Origin: Marvania coccoides
Taxonomy: Eukaryota; Chlorophyta; Trebouxiophyceae; Chlorellales; Chlorellaceae
DNA length: 64,000 nucleotides
Direction of reading: 5' to 3'
Assembly (NCBI GenBank): GCA_963854735.1
Contig: OY978097.1
Location: 310,001-374,000, forward strand
Below, piece after piece: positions 43,500 through 57,410 of the stretch. The number at the start of each line of letters is the position of its first letter. Positions within the stretch are counted from its first letter, which is position 1. A program made the position numbers and the translations under genes. A model generated the notes under the pieces. The model worked only from the letters and a program-made list of their open reading frames with translations. It had not been told where the DNA came from and did no database searches.

Positions 43500-45577
43500 A
43501 TGTTCGCCTTGACCTGGCTGCCCAGCTGCTTGGCCAGCGCAGCCGCGACGTGCGCGTGCAGCTGCTGCACGCTGGCCACCAAGGAAGCCCTGAAATCATC
43601 CGCGAGAGCCGCGTGGAGCATCCTGTTCACGTTCAGCCTGCTGCTTTCATGGCTCATGCGAGATTTTGCCAAGCCACTTATCTCCAAGATTCCATGTGAG
43701 CGTTATTTGTTGAACGGGTGGAAGTTCTTTTTGTAAATTCCCCACCCGCTGCTAACCCTCTCCTACTCATCCTTTCGCAGGGATTATCAAGCAGTTTGGC
43801 GGGGAAATGCCGCCAGATGAGTGGTTTGGGCAGCAGGCCGTCTACCGCCTCTCTATGGGCAACTTTGTAAGCATTTTGGCAAATTCCCGCTGAATTTCCT
43901 TCTTCCTACTTTTCTCACCCAACCACACTGTTCCACGACACTGCAGCTGCTCTTTGCCATCATGGCCGTTGTCATGTCTTTCCCGGCCCCTGTCAAGTAC
44001 ACCAGCGATTGGCGTGACCAGCGCCTCCACCACGGCTCGTGGCCTATCAAAGTGGGGCTCTGGTTGCTGTTCAGCGTCCTTCCATTCTTCGCATCCAACC
44101 CCGTAGTCAACGCATACGGTGAGCTCCCATAAATAGCATATTTTCACTGAGTAGATTCAGATTTATAAAAGGGATTTTAAGCGCATGGTATTGGCTGTGC
44201 AGCTTGGGTGGCGCGCGTGGCGTCTCCGCTGTTCCTCGCCATTCAGATGCTGATTGTCATCGACATGGCCAACACCTGGAATGAATCGTGGGTGACTGAG
44301 GGAGAGCAGGACGAAAGGTAGAGGCTGTTTAAAAACATTCTTATTTACGTTGACCACCAGTGTCTGAACACCCTTTTCTTCTCTCGGTTTTACCCAACTC
44401 GGTTTCTCGCATAATGATTTAGGTATCTGTACGCCCTCCTGATGGCTACTGTCGGTGCCTATGCAGCGTCCTTCACTCTGGCAGGGTTGGCGCTCGCGTG
44501 GTTCGCCCCCTCCGGCCACGACTGCTCCCTCAACATCTCCCTCGTCATCCTGGGCCTCATTCTCATCATTGCCGTCACCGCAGTCACCCTGCACCCCAGC
44601 ATCAGAGAGGTATCAATTTTCTTTCTTTTGTTCTCGTCAGGCTTTTTTTTTCCGTATGCATTTCCTTGAAATCAATGCTCGTCATTTATTGCAATCGAGC
44701 CTTTGCACTAGTATTTATTACTAACGCATTATTTTCCCCACATTTTTTCTTCTTCCTCTCTTCCGCAGGTCAATTCCGGGGCATCGCTGTTCGTGGCAGC
44801 CTGCACCGCGCTCTACTGCTCATATCTGGGCTTCGCCGCCCTGCAGTCAGAGCCCAGGGACTACGAATGCAACTCGCTGGGGCACCGCCTCAGCGCAGCC
44901 TCAGGCACTACGCTGGCTGCCGGGATGCTGGTCACGCTGGTGAGCACGGTATGGGCGGCGTTCCGGGCGGGGTCCAACACGCGGACGTTTGCGTTTGAAG
45001 GGGACGACGCGGAGGAGAGGCTGCTGGGCGACGCTGAGCTGACGTCGGCAGGGCTGGATGGCCAGCAGGCGCCGCAGGCCCAAGCAGGTAGGAGATCCAT
45101 TGCTCATTTTTCCTCTGATTCCGTGATTCATTATTCATTTAATTGGTTATAATCTCGTAAAGCTTTTCCTCGTACAAGAAAATCGAACAGTCGGCAAAAT
45201 TATATTTTGATTTGTGTTTGTGCTTGAAATGAGCGCGCCTAGCCTTTTCCTCCGTGTTCTCCAAACAACGCAAACTGAACTTTTCCCTATGCGCTGCAGG
45301 AATGGAGCGCGGCGTGGCCCCGGCCGCCGGTGCCGCCATGTCTGATTTTGTGCCAGTGCCCTACAGCTATTTCCAGTTCTACCTCGTCTTTGCGCTGGCC
45401 TCCATGTACCTGGCCATGCTGCTCACGGGGTGGGGCAGCGGCGGGGAGGGCAAAGACCAGATCGACGTCGGTTGGGTGTCGGTTTGGGTGAAGACAGTCA
45501 GCCAGTGGGTGGCTGGAGGGCTGTACTGCTGGACCCTGGTGGCTCCAGCCCTCTTCCCCGAACGGTCCTTTGACTGA
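43500..45577 (+). CDS. SERINC/TMS1 family multi-pass membrane protein
   Basis: Serine incorporator family; members are 10-11 helix membrane proteins linked to phosphatidylserine and sphingolipid metabolism. Seven exons, 43500-43695, 43781-43866, 43947-44118, 44203-44317, 44423-44609, 44769-45087 and 45300-45577, give 450 aa, the normal size. Family features: an N-terminal Cys-rich segment (SAAATCACSCC), ARAAWSILFTFSLLLSWLMRD, YRLSMGNFLLFAIMAVV, GSWPIKVGLWLLF, FLAIQMLIVIDMANTWNESWV, an acidic loop (EGDDAEERLLGDAE), and a C-terminal YSYFQFYLVFALASMYLAMLLTGW with SVWVKTVSQWV. All junction phases fit. Confidence 0.92.
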
Positions 45578-46020
45578 GTAATGCTGTAATCCTTGTTGTT
45601 TTCATCCAATTCATCCATATTTTGCTAAACGCACCTACCGCTCTGTTTTGTTCTGTAGTAGTAGTGGAAGTACTTTTTCTGCACTTTGAACGTGCCCCCT
45701 TGTAATGGCGATATGTAGCTGCTGTGATTCGAGCGACTTGTTCGGTTACACTTTCAAACACATTTCTACCGAAGAACGAACACGCATTGCACGAGAGAGA
45801 GCTTTAAAACAGAACACACACAGATGGGCGGCAAAGGCAAGCAAGTGCACTAAAACACACACATAGATACTCAAGGCTAGCAGCATTCTCCCTTGCTGCT
45901 GCTGCATTGCAAGACATCATCCTTTTATATAGTAAAGGGCAGCCACTTTCTGGAAGGGCAAGGTTCACACACACGCGGCAACACTAAAATGACACAGCGA
46001 GCTGTCGAAAACAAAGGCGC
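45578..46020. other. Convergent intergenic region
   Basis: Holds the 3' ends of the SERINC gene and the RGG-rich gene. TGTAA motifs near 45585 and 45699 could be polyadenylation signals of green-algal type. Nothing else. Confidence 0.45.
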
Positions 46021-47228
46021 TCAGTAGCGGTCTTGGCCGCTGAAAGTGTCGAACTCGATCTCTCCGCCAACGCCACGGCCGCCGCCGTAGCCCCCTCCGC
46101 TGTACCCACCACCCTCGTAGTACCCTCCACTGCCGCCGCCACCCCCTCCATAGGTGTCCCGGCCCCTGCCGCGGCCACGGCCGCGTCCCCGGGCGCCGCC
46201 GCCACCGCCACCTCCGCCGATGCCTCCCGGCTGGTCAAAGAACCCAGCGTCGGAGGTGTCGCCGTAGCCGCCCCCAGGCGCGTGACGGTAGCCCCCGCCT
46301 CCCGACTGTTCGAGATGGGCAGGCGGGGGCACGCCGCCGCCGCCGCCAGGGTAGCCACCGGTGGAGTAGTCCTCACGAGCCCACTCCGGGACGCCGCCGC
46401 CGCCGCCACGGCCGCCGCGCCCGCCGCGCGGGGCGCCGTAGCCCCCGCGGGGGGCTCCCCCACTGGGCTGGTAGTTGTCAAACCCAGCGCGGCCGTACTC
46501 GCCGCCGCGGCCGCCGCCACGGCCGCCCTGCGGGCCAGCATACTGCTGGGTGGGGTTGTACCGCTGCTGGTACTGCCCGTACTGCGCTCCGCCGGCGGCC
46601 CCGCCGCCGTAGGGTGCAGGGGGTGCGCCGTAACCGCCGGGCCCCGGCGGGGGCGGCGCCGCCTCCATCTGCTGGCGCCGCATCTGCGACACCCGGGGAG
46701 CTTCGCCAGACATTGCCGTTTCCAGCGTGGCCTTAGCGAACCGCTCCATCAGGGACGCCAGCTTGGCCTCGCGCGCGGTGAGCTCCGCGGCCAGCACCGT
46801 CTTTTTGGCCTCGTCCTCCTCCCCAGCGATCTGGTCTTCGATTTCTTTGACGGCAGCCTGGCACGAGCGGCGCTCCTCCAGCTGGGTGGCGCTCAGCCGC
46901 AGGTGCAGCTTCTCCTTCTTCACCTCCTCCTTGAGGATCTCTTCCTCGCTCTTGCCCACCCGGGTGGCGATGATGACCTCCCTGGGCTTGGCATCTCCGA
47001 AAGGGCTCTGCGATGTAAAAAAACGAGGGGCAAAAGTGGGGGAAATCAAGGTGAATTTTGGTGGAATTTAGCTGGTTGGGGGCTACAGGTCGCGATCTTT
47101 ACCTTGGCAGCAGCTGCAGCGGCCCTCTCTGCCTCCAAACGTGCAGCGGCGGATGGATCTCTCGGTTTTAAGTTAAGTTTAGGACGTTGGGGGGCTGGGT
47201 TTGCGCTCTGTCCATTTTGTTCAGACAT
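46021..47228 (-). CDS. RGG-rich eIF4B-like RNA-binding protein
   Basis: Two exons, 47228-47103 and 47007-46021, give 370 aa. The N-terminus RPKLNLKPRDP and, after the intron, SPFGDAKPREVIIATRVGK resemble the conserved short boxes of eIF4B/eIF4H-like proteins (P.L.L.PR...FG.AKPRE). A charged helical region (SEEEILKEEVKKEKLHLRL, then EERRSCQAAVKEIEDQ) follows. The C-terminal 200 residues are Gly/Tyr/Arg-rich with many RGG and GRG boxes. Probable role in mRNA binding and translation initiation. No RRM is seen, so the assignment rests on the short boxes. A 402-codon ORF on the opposite strand is only the GC-rich shadow of this gene. Confidence 0.75.
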
Positions 47229-47806
47229 AAAGATGTGTTAAGGAAACGAGAAGAGTGACGGACTGCTTGCCCGGTTTTAAAGTGTCCAAAGATTGATTTG
47301 GAGAAATAAGTGTGCGAAATGGACTGTGCGCCCCGGATACAAGTACGAAACACCTCAAAATAACAAATTACACGATGATCAGGCCGCGACCGCTGCGAGA
47401 GAAAATGCCCCAGGACAAAATTCAAGTGAAAGAAAAAAATACCAAAGCTCGCGTTGAACGCTTACTGCAGCATTTAAAATAAACTTTTATTGAGATTGAT
47501 ATTTGTACAAACAGTTTTCGTCAGCACAGGACCCCATCTTCCTTCCTCGGCGAAACAACGTAGATTCTCAATTTTCATCGAGGCCCTCTTCGTTCATGCA
47601 GCGTCTTTTTGACGCAGTGGGTCCCTTTTTCCTGGTGCATTGCGCTTGATCTCGCAACCAGCGCCTCTATTCTGCCACAAATAAACCAGTTTCCTTTTCT
47701 GCCGCTATTCTCCTTTGTTCGCTCCGCCGTCGCCGCTTCTCTTAACCACACGCTGCCTCCTCCTCCTTGAGAAAAGCAGCGTCAGTTGAATCAGTCTCCC
47801 ACCACC
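47229..47806. other. Divergent intergenic region
   Basis: Promoters of the RGG-rich gene and of the nucleotide-sugar transporter. No specific motif recognised. Confidence 0.5.
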
Positions 47807-49074
47807 ATGTCGGGCCAAACCACCTTTCAGGCAAGCAACTCAACGGGTTTTCTACCCCTGTTTTTAAGAATCAATACCGCTGCCAATTCTGTCATTCCAC
47901 CGCCATTTTTTTACCTTGCCATAACACACGCATCTCTGGCACTCGGTTGCAGGCGGCGGTGAAGCTGCTGCTGTGCGTCGTTGGAATATATGGAGCCTAC
48001 ATCACCCAGGGCTTCTTTCAAGAAAAACTCTCTACCCATCGCTTTGGCCCGGACCAAGCCCGCTTCCCCCACCTTGCCACACTCAACGGCTTCCAGTCGT
48101 GGGCGTGCTTCCTGTGGGCGGGGCTCCTGCTGCTCCTGCAGCGCCTCATCCACCCTCCTAGGTAACCTCAATTAAAACTCGTTTTCCTCCCAATTTTTTG
48201 GTACAATAAAACTTCAAACCTACATTTCCTGAATCTGCTCCTCCTTTCTCTTATGATTAATACATTTGATTTTTTGTTCCTTTCCTGCAGCCCCAAGGAC
48301 TCCCACCCTCCTGCGTTAGCCTACTGGCGAGCTGGCGCCACGAACTGCGTTGGCCCCGCTTTCGGCTTCCAAGCGCTCTACTACATGTCCTACCCCGCGC
48401 AGGTGCTGGCCAAGAGCTCCAAAATGATCCCAGTCATGGTGATGGGCACCTTGCTGCACGGCCGGCGCTACCCTTTGATAGAGTACCTGTGCTGTCTGCT
48501 GATCACCGCCGGAGTCTCAATTTTCGCAGCCATGGGCCCCTCAAAGCACGCGCGCCACATGCTGGCTACCCCCAACGCCCCCCTGGGCTACTCCCTGTGC
48601 CTGGCCAACCTGCTGTTGGACGCCTACACCAACGTGGCCCAGGATGAGATAAATAGAAAGTTTAAGGGCGGGACGGCCATGCACATGATGTGCTGGATGA
48701 ACTTTTGGACGGGATTTTTCTACCTGCCCTTTATGTTCCTGTTCACCACCGCGGGGGCAGAGGTCACGGCGTTTTGCGTAAGGCACCCTGACGCGGGGTT
48801 GCAAGTGCTGCTGTTCTGCCTGTGCGGCGCGGTGGGCCAGCTCTTCATCTTCTTCACCATCAAGACGTTTGGCTCCTTGATCAACACGCTGATCACCACT
48901 ACAAGAAAGTTTTTTTCGATCTTGGTGTCGGTGATATGGAATGGCAACACGCTGGCGGCGGAGCAGTGGGGCGCGGTGGTGCTTGTGTTCTCTGGGCTAA
49001 TTCTGTCGTCGATGGCCAAGCACCGCAAGCGGAAGACGGCGCTGGCGCGCGCAAAGGCGCAGAAGGCGAAATGA
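47807..49074 (+). CDS. Nucleotide-sugar transporter, SLC35B1/UTR3 type
   Basis: Multi-pass carrier of the drug/metabolite transporter superfamily; SLC35B1/HUT1 members move UDP-galactose or UDP-glucose, or ATP, across the ER membrane. Three exons, 47807-47830, 47953-48161 and 48291-49074, give 338 aa. The first intron starts with GC (gcaagc). Family features: LCVVGIYGAYITQGFFQEKL, GPAFGFQALYYMSYPAQVLAKSSKMIPVMVMG, GYSLCLANLLLDAYTNVAQDEINRKF, GAVGQLFIFFTIKTFGSLINTLITTTRKFFSILVSV. The C-terminus is Lys/Arg-rich (KHRKRKTALARAKAQKAK), consistent with ER retention. The substrate cannot be read from sequence. Confidence 0.92.
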
Positions 49075-49817
49075 TATTTTTTTCCTTACTGCATTCATAT
49101 TTATTTGGGGGAGCGTGAATTGTGGTGGAGGGGTGCCCTAGTCTAAATTAGTTTTTTACTAGGGAAGGGGACCTAGGGCCCTACTGGAAAATGGCAATTT
49201 TTTTATTGTGGTTGGTGGTGAAGTTTGGTCGGGGGTGGGGGCCCTCCGAAAAAATGCCAATATTGACCATAAGGGGCCATTTCAAATTCACGCTTCCATA
49301 AGGCGAGCTTCATTCATTCACCCTGTTTTTTCCCCCTGCTATTTCTTTCTCATTCTTTCTACTTTTGATGAAGCACCGCTATGGGGTTTCCCCATGGGGC
49401 AACCCCATGCGCTGAATTTTATTTATGGACTGCATGGAGTACAGCTGACCGCTGGCTGTAATATTGATAAATATGATTTGAAAGCTAATGGCTGAAGCGC
49501 AGTGTGCTGGACTTGCAAGAGCTGTTTGAAGGAAGGCCAGTGGCTGTCAAGAAAACGCTCTCTCTCTCAAGCTCCTCTCGACCTTTCGCGCACCTTTTAT
49601 TTTTATTTTTTCATATTTGCGGTGACTTAAGGAACAGAAGGCAACAAGAAGAACAGCAGCAGAGCTCCTCCAAACCCCCCAAAAAATAAAAAAAATAATG
49701 TTGGAGAGCTAGCCTTTGCCGCCACGAAAATATAAGGAACGCATGTTAGTGGCGATACAATCGATTGCTAAAGAAATCCAGCGTTTTCACGAAACAAGCT
49801 GCATAATCAACAAATCA
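49075..49817. other. Intergenic region
   Basis: AT-rich spacer between two plus-strand genes. An in-frame ATG at 49743 upstream of the acetyltransferase start lies in AT-rich sequence and is probably 5' UTR. A small inverted element (ggggtttccccatggggcaacccc) lies near 49382. Confidence 0.4.
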
Positions 49818-51492
<1,675 letters not shown>

Positions 51493-51894
51493 ACAAAAGA
51501 GAGAAAATAGTAATAGTAACGAGGGGGTGTTTTTGTGAGCACCAGTGTGATCCTGTTGTGTGGGTTTTGTTTTTTTTTAACGAGGTTTGGGAGAGCGGTG
51601 TGACAGGTCAGGAAATGAAATTGCCTGGGGCCAGCAGTACATGCCAGACACCAACAAGTCCTAGCCAGCCTGTCAGCCCCAGACTAATAATTCCCTCCTG
51701 CCCAATCCTCTGCGTTGGGTCGCCAACACCTCTTTTACTCACATTTAACTCGCCACAGTGCCAGTCTCTATTATTTTTATCTCTATTATTTTTTAGTGGG
51801 TTTAAATATCTCGTGAAACCATCGGCGAATTAGCGATATTTCTCGCATATAATTTAGGAAATTCGAATCCTGATCTTAAAAGAATAAAAATAAA
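51493..51894. other. Intergenic region
   Basis: AT-rich spacer between two plus-strand genes. No gene, repeat or motif recognised. Confidence 0.5.
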
Positions 51895-54134
51895 ATGGCA
51901 GACTCGCTTTTAAAAGATATTGTACACGTGGCAAACGAGATTAAATACATTGCCGATAATTTTGGCGAGCTTGGCATTGATGTCCGCCCAAAGCCCAATC
52001 GGGATATCTTGACCGAAATTGTCACCCAGCAATCATTCCTCGACGGCAGCTTCGCGTATAGTGTTGCAAACCTAACGCCGTAAGCCAGCCACGCTATGTC
52101 TCCTGCTCTTTCTTTTTTTTGACACCCAGCAACCCCGAAGCCCTTCTTCCCACATTTCCAATGCAGGCCGGTGTTGCAGCTCGCCGGGGCGCTGCAACAG
52201 CTCATTTCAAAGGGCTTCGGCAAGTGCACATCGCCAAGAGCTGCCGTGCCCATGCTGGCGATCCATCACCCCCACCCCCCCCGACTCTCACGTCCTGCGG
52301 ATGATCCCTCTCTGCATGCGAGGGGGGCCGTACCTTCCCACAGCAGTGCTGGGGTCCACTGATGTGATGTGGATGTTCCCGCGCCTCATGCGCCACATTT
52401 CCACGTATGAAGGGGAGGGTTTGCATCCCAACTGCGGCATGCCCTCGCTGGAGATCATTTTCCTGACCATGGCCTTCTTACCGCACTCTGCTCCTCATGA
52501 GCCAAACTGGAGGGATCTTCGCCGCGCATTTAAACACTTTGCAAAGCCCGAGGTGCACGAATTTTGGCTGGACTCAATCCAAGTGCTGCACGCCCGGGCC
52601 AAGGCGGCGTCCACACCCCCTGCGGCCCGCCTTTCGCTGCTGGCGTCTTGCATGTCTGCGGCTCTGGTGGCCGCTTCCTTCCTGCTGGTCGACACCGGCA
52701 GCGGCAAAACAAAACTTCCTTTCCTGGGGATAGTGAGAGCTACCAGCGTGGTGGCTGCGATGTGCACCGACCTTTTAAAAGAGCGGCACCGGGCAGGTCT
52801 GTCTCGAGACGGCGGTTCCCCTCTCCTCACCTGTTCAACCATCTTTTGGAAAGACATTGAGATGGCGAGGCTGGACCTGAACTGGCAGCTCCCAATTTCG
52901 CCGGGACAGCCTCCAGAAGGCGCCAAGCCGCTGGAGACGGCGCTGCTGGCCATCATGGACCTGCAGGCGCAGCTGGGACCGCTGGTGGCTGCCTTGACGA
53001 CGTTCAAACCAGAGCCACGAGAGAGCGGGTATGCAGTGTTGCATCAGGCGGCCGTCATGTCGTCACTGCTGTGGGGTGAAGCCGTCAACGCGCTGATGTA
53101 TCAAAACAGCAATGTCGCCAATAGAACTGTGTTAAATATAGACTATCGCATGATGGCCGAGTGGGGGAAGGTCCTGAAAGCCGGCTTTGCTGCAGGGCAT
53201 GCGTGCATGAGGGCTGCACGCACTGTTGCGGCCGCAAATTTTGAGCTAGCGGACCAACCGGGCAGAGATTTGAAGGAAAAAGCGTCGGTGTGCCTGATGA
53301 AGGCAGCGGCCATGGGTTTGATGGGAGGAGAATGGCTGGTCAAGAAAGATGACAGCAATGCCATGCTAGTTCAGGGATTTGCGCTTGATGCAACGTAAGC
53401 TCGACAGCCATTCGTCATTTTTGCGGAATTTTCCTTGTGAGCAAATTGTCATAATTTTCTTGTGTTGATGCAGGGCAACTGCGGCTGCGGCGGCGATGCC
53501 CCTCATGCGCGAGAACTACGCTGACGAGACCGTCGAAGTGGTTGGGAGGAGCATTCTCAGTGCCTAAGAACGCGGGTTCCTGGGGGGGGTGACGCTGGGA
53601 GAGGACCTGAGGCAGCTGCTGGCGCTGGCGCAAGCGCTGCAAAGTTGGGGGCGGATGCAGCCCGCCATCGCCACTATGTCCCCACAAATGATAGACGAAT
53701 GGGATCAAATTGCTTGCATCGATCTGGCAGCGGTCTCTCATTTAGAAGAGCTGGGAGGCGCCGCATGGGGGAGCAGGTTGACTGCCCGCGCAAAATCGCT
53801 GGGAACGCTCCCGTGTGCGTTGTTGACGTGCACTGCGCTCATGTCTCGAGACTCTAAAGGGAAGCTGTGTTCTGGCTGCAGGACGCTGAGATATTGCTCA
53901 GCCGCATGGTAAGTCATCGAGTACTACTAATTCATGTTACCGAGTTTTGTCGCAAATAATATTTTTTGAATTCTATTTGAGAGAGTTTTTTTGCATTTCA
54001 CCCCTATTTATTGCCCGCGTTATTTCCAAATTTGCAGTCAAAAAGCTGACTGGAGGGCCCACAAACCAGCGTGCAAAGCTCTGACGGCGGAGAAGAAGGC
54101 TTTATCTCTACAAGCAATTGCTGGCCCAAATTAG
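51895..54134 (+). pseudogene. MYND-type zinc finger gene with frameshift and in-frame stop
   Basis: Four exons by splice signals: 51895-52079, 52167-53394, 53474-53908 and 54038-54134. The only recognisable domain is C-terminal: [29 protein letters not shown], a MYND finger. The region before it is helical and Ala/Leu-rich, about 500 residues, with no family I know. Two defects are visible. In exon 2 the frame entering from exon 1 shifts by one base at a run of eight C residues (52275-52282); deleting one C restores continuity. In exon 3 a TAA at 53565-53567 interrupts a frame that stays open afterwards through the MYND finger. All splice sites are intact. Either a young pseudogene or two sequence errors; the poly-C run is error-prone, the TAA less so. 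Confidence 0.7.
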
Positions 54135-54208
54135 TTTTAGTTAATTAAATAATTAAAGGCTGTATCTCTACAAAAATATATCGACCCATTTTTTTATTTT
54201 TATTTTAG

Positions 54209-55205
54209 CTACACATCATCTTGCCCAGCGCGAGCCCTGCCGGCCGCAGTTAGCCCTTCCCCACGCTGCTGCTTCACTCCCCCAGCTCCATCGATTTCTT
54301 GCCCCAGTGACATGGACAGCTCCCTGTCCATGTGCTCCTCCAGCTCTTTCTCGTCCTCGACCTCTCCGTAAAGAGTTTCGTCGTCAGGTGTCAAATCCAT
54401 AAAAAACAGCGCCGCAATCTCGATGCAGGTGCTGAGTAGCAGCGCCAGCGGGCCCAAAATGTAAAGAAAGAGCGGGAAGAAAGCGTACTGCAGCCGCAAT
54501 CCGATACTGAAATACAGCGATGCTCGACGATTCATCGCGAATGCGATCTTTTGGAAGCGGCGCTGGCGCTTTGGGTCGGCCGCTGCCGCGATGATCATGT
54601 AGGTGAGGTGCACGCTCAGCCTGACGCACTGGCCCATCGACAGCAGCGCCAGGAAAAGAACGCCCAAGGCAATGCCCAGCTTAGTTTGGGGCTGCATCAG
54701 CGGGGTGTCGCCCGAAATGGGGTCGTCAGAGGAGTACTTGGCGACCTGCGCCAACCTGACGGGCTCCGTTAAGAGCACCAGGAGCTGGCTGGCGAGGAGC
54801 GTGACGCCTGCTGCAAGAATTGACACCCCCATAACCATGTTTCTTATGGTCTGGGCGGTAGTAACCCCCCCACCCCCATGTGACACGTCCTTAATCATCT
54901 GGGAGGCCCACACCACCTTGGCCTGTGGGTTGAATGGTGAATGGGGGAGTGAGGAAGCCGCCGCCTCCAAAAGTTGAGTTTTGAATGCGTGCGTCACGTA
55001 CGACATTATACTATAGATTATTATATGTATCAAAAGTGATCTTTCGCACCTCTCCACCGACGCCCCATAGGCTGCGATAGCGATGGTTGCGCCACCTGAA
55101 TTTTAGATTTTTAAAGAACTTGGTGAAATATAAAATGTTGTATAGCAGCAAAATGCATATGCAGATGACAAAAATGGCCAACTCTGCACTCTTATTGGAG
55201 TCCAT
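54209..55205 (-). CDS. DUF599 family membrane protein
   Basis: Plant/algal multi-pass membrane protein of unknown function. Two exons, 55205-55050 and 54922-54209, give 289 aa. The N-terminal helix is AELAIFVICICILLLYNILYF. Next come YRSLWGVGGEAKVVWASQMIKD and TTAQTIRNMVMGVSILAAGVTLLAS, the conserved DUF599 core (W...M..D....AVQTLRN.IM...). Two or three further helices follow (LGIALGVLFLALLSMGQCVRL; AFFPLFLYILGPLALLLSTCIEI), then an acidic, probably cytosolic tail. The 3' end is 75 bases from the MYND gene, tail to tail. Confidence 0.82.
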
Positions 55206-55874
55206 TTTTATTTATTAATTATTATAATGCAACTGTGATTCGGTGGTCGGTGTTTAGTCGTTTGAAGTCTCTTAAAGCTCTCTGTATTTGTTATGAATAT
55301 ATATATATATATATTATTTTTTTAATTGCACCAGATAGTGCTCAAACCCACAATTTTAAGTCTTCAAAAGCAATTTCAACATTTATTTTATTTTTTTGAA
55401 CATCTTTTTTTGAAATTCACCGAGCCATAGAGCCAATTTCGCACGATGTCGAACGCACCTTCTCTTCTGACGAAGAGAGACATCGCCAACCAACGCCGCT
55501 GCTGAACTCACAGCGCGAGAGCCTCTCTGGCACATAAAACGCCCTCCTGGCGGTTTAGCTGAGTGGGCAGGCCGTGCTTCAATATGGACGCCGGGGCCAA
55601 GCTGCTTGCACACCTTGCAGTAATCGAGGCCGCGAGTACGCTGTCGAGGCCAGGGTGGGGCGGCTGACCTTGAAGTACTCCACAGCCGTCGCGCTGTGGG
55701 CTGTGTGCGCTGAGACGCTGGAATGCATCTCTTAAGGTGAGTTGCGTGGTCGCACCGCCCTGTGTGCAAGCTCCTGAAGGAGGAGGCTGCTGCAGCTGTT
55801 GAGGACGAGTAAAAATCAATTTGCTGAGTGTTCCTTAAAACGTTGAATAATAATATAAAAAAACGTATTTCTCC
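55206..55874. other. Intergenic region with unassigned GC-rich block
   Basis: An (AT)n microsatellite lies at about 55296-55314. The block 55440-55820 is GC-richer; on the minus strand it is open over about 100 codons and ends with a donor-like gtgagt near 55520. I recognise no protein in it and could not build a gene. Confidence 0.35.
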
Positions 55875-57101
55875 TCATGTGTCATTTAAGAACTTTGTAA
55901 TGGCAGGCACAATTGCCTCTGGGTAGTCCTCATTAGGGTTGTGGCCCAACTTTGCTTCGATTCCCGTTGCCATTTTCATCGACGTTCTCTTGCTCTCCAG
56001 CCAGTCCAACGCCTGCTTCAAGTCGATGAACGAGTCTGAGCCGCCATGGATCACCAATGAAGGGTTCCTCCACGTCATAAACTCCTCGTCCACCCTCCTC
56101 AGCAGCGCCTGAAAATCAACTGTAGTCATGATGGCTGCAATGGCTGCGCTGGCTGCCGGGTCCGCCTCGTAGGGAGCGGCGTATGCGTCCGCATCCTTCC
56201 GTTGCCTGCAAACATTTTTCGTGGAATGGGTTAAATAACGCACTGGAAACCGGTTACTGAGAGAAGTGCTCATCCCAAATACAAATTGCACTCAATATGT
56301 TTCTGTTAATGAGAGAAAAAAGTTAAACTGTTAACAAAATTTACTTGCTACGCACATGGCGTAAGGGCTGCCTCCTGCGTTGAAGTATGCCGCATCGAAT
56401 GTTGCACCCGCCTTAGGGCGCATGAAAGGCAACGGCGACTTGTAGGCCGCCAGCTCAGGCCGCAGCGGTGATTTCAATCCCAGCGGGTTGTTGATGATCA
56501 CCAGCTTAGCCACCAAATCCGGATTTTGGGCAGCGAAAAGCAGCCCAAACTGGCCCAAAATATAACCATGCGTTACCAGCGCAAACGGCTTGTCAATGGG
56601 CAGCGCTTGCACCGCTTCTCTCAACGCGGCAATGTAGGCGTCTGCGGTGTAGGGAAACGCGCCAGAAACGGGCTTGCTGCTGCCTCCATGGCCCAGCCAA
56701 TCAATGGCAAAGGCGGGGTGGCCAGCGGCACCCAGCAGGCGCAGCGTGTTGCGGAACGCGTAGGAGTTGGAGCCGATGCTGTGCAGACACAGTACGGGGA
56801 GTTTGTCGGGCGATGCGTTGGCTGGATTCACGTCTGCGGTGCGGTAAGCCCAAGTAAAGCCACCGGCTTCGATGGAAAGGGGCGCTGCTGCTGCCAGGGA
56901 GGTGCCGGAGATGATTTCACCGGTCATGGGATCCACTTCCTCGAGCTCTGCTGATTTGAGGCGACGTCCACGGGTGTTTGAGAGCTGAAAAGCTGTGGCT
57001 TTAGACCAGCAGGGAGTGTTAGCCACCGCCCTGGGGGTTGTGCGTGGCACATGGGGTGAAGCCACAAACGGAGCGCAGCTACGCGCGGCCATGGCGCTCA
57101 T
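55875..57101 (-). CDS. Plastid-targeted alpha/beta-hydrolase-fold protein lacking the nucleophile Ser
   Basis: Two exons, 57101-56356 and 56205-55875, give 358 aa. The first 50 residues (MSAMAARSCAPFVASPHVPR...) are Ala/Ser/Arg-rich with few acids, like a chloroplast transit peptide. The fold is clear: VLCLHSIGSNSYAFRN (oxyanion loop), FAIDWLGHGGSSKP, the elbow VTHGYILGQFGLLFA, LVIHGGSDSFI and a C-terminal LGHNPNEDYPEAIVPAITKFL. At the elbow the expected G-x-S-x-G reads G-Y-I-L-G, so the nucleophile is Ile. As I recall, some plant haloalkane-dehalogenase-like relatives also lack it. The acid and His positions remain. Probably non-hydrolytic or with altered chemistry. Confidence 0.8.
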
Positions 57102-57410
57102 AATTTGAAAACGAATGATAAGATTGAAGCAAAGTTTTAGGGGAAATAAATCAACGTGTCGCTTTGCCGCTGTAGGATTCGATTGTCACTGAACTCGATT
57201 AAATAATTAATGGGCGATTATTAAAAATGAACGCTCTATCAAGCATTTTGTTTAAACGAGTGATTTATAGCAATTCGACTTTGCCTGGACTCACCTCGCC
57301 ACTTCCGTAGATTTTATTTATTTAAAAAACAAGTGTGATTGCAATAAAGCTTGAAATTGGTCATCAAATCAGATAAAAACCTTGGTGCAAAAAAATAATA
57401 TTTTATAATC
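57102..57410. other. Divergent promoter region (hydrolase / MIA40)
   Basis: Compact AT-rich spacer serving two genes transcribed away from each other. No motif stands out. Confidence 0.5.

Noticed and set aside
46033..47241. 402-codon plus-strand ORF
   Set aside because: Antisense shadow of the RGG-rich eIF4B-like gene; Ala/Arg low complexity with no domain.
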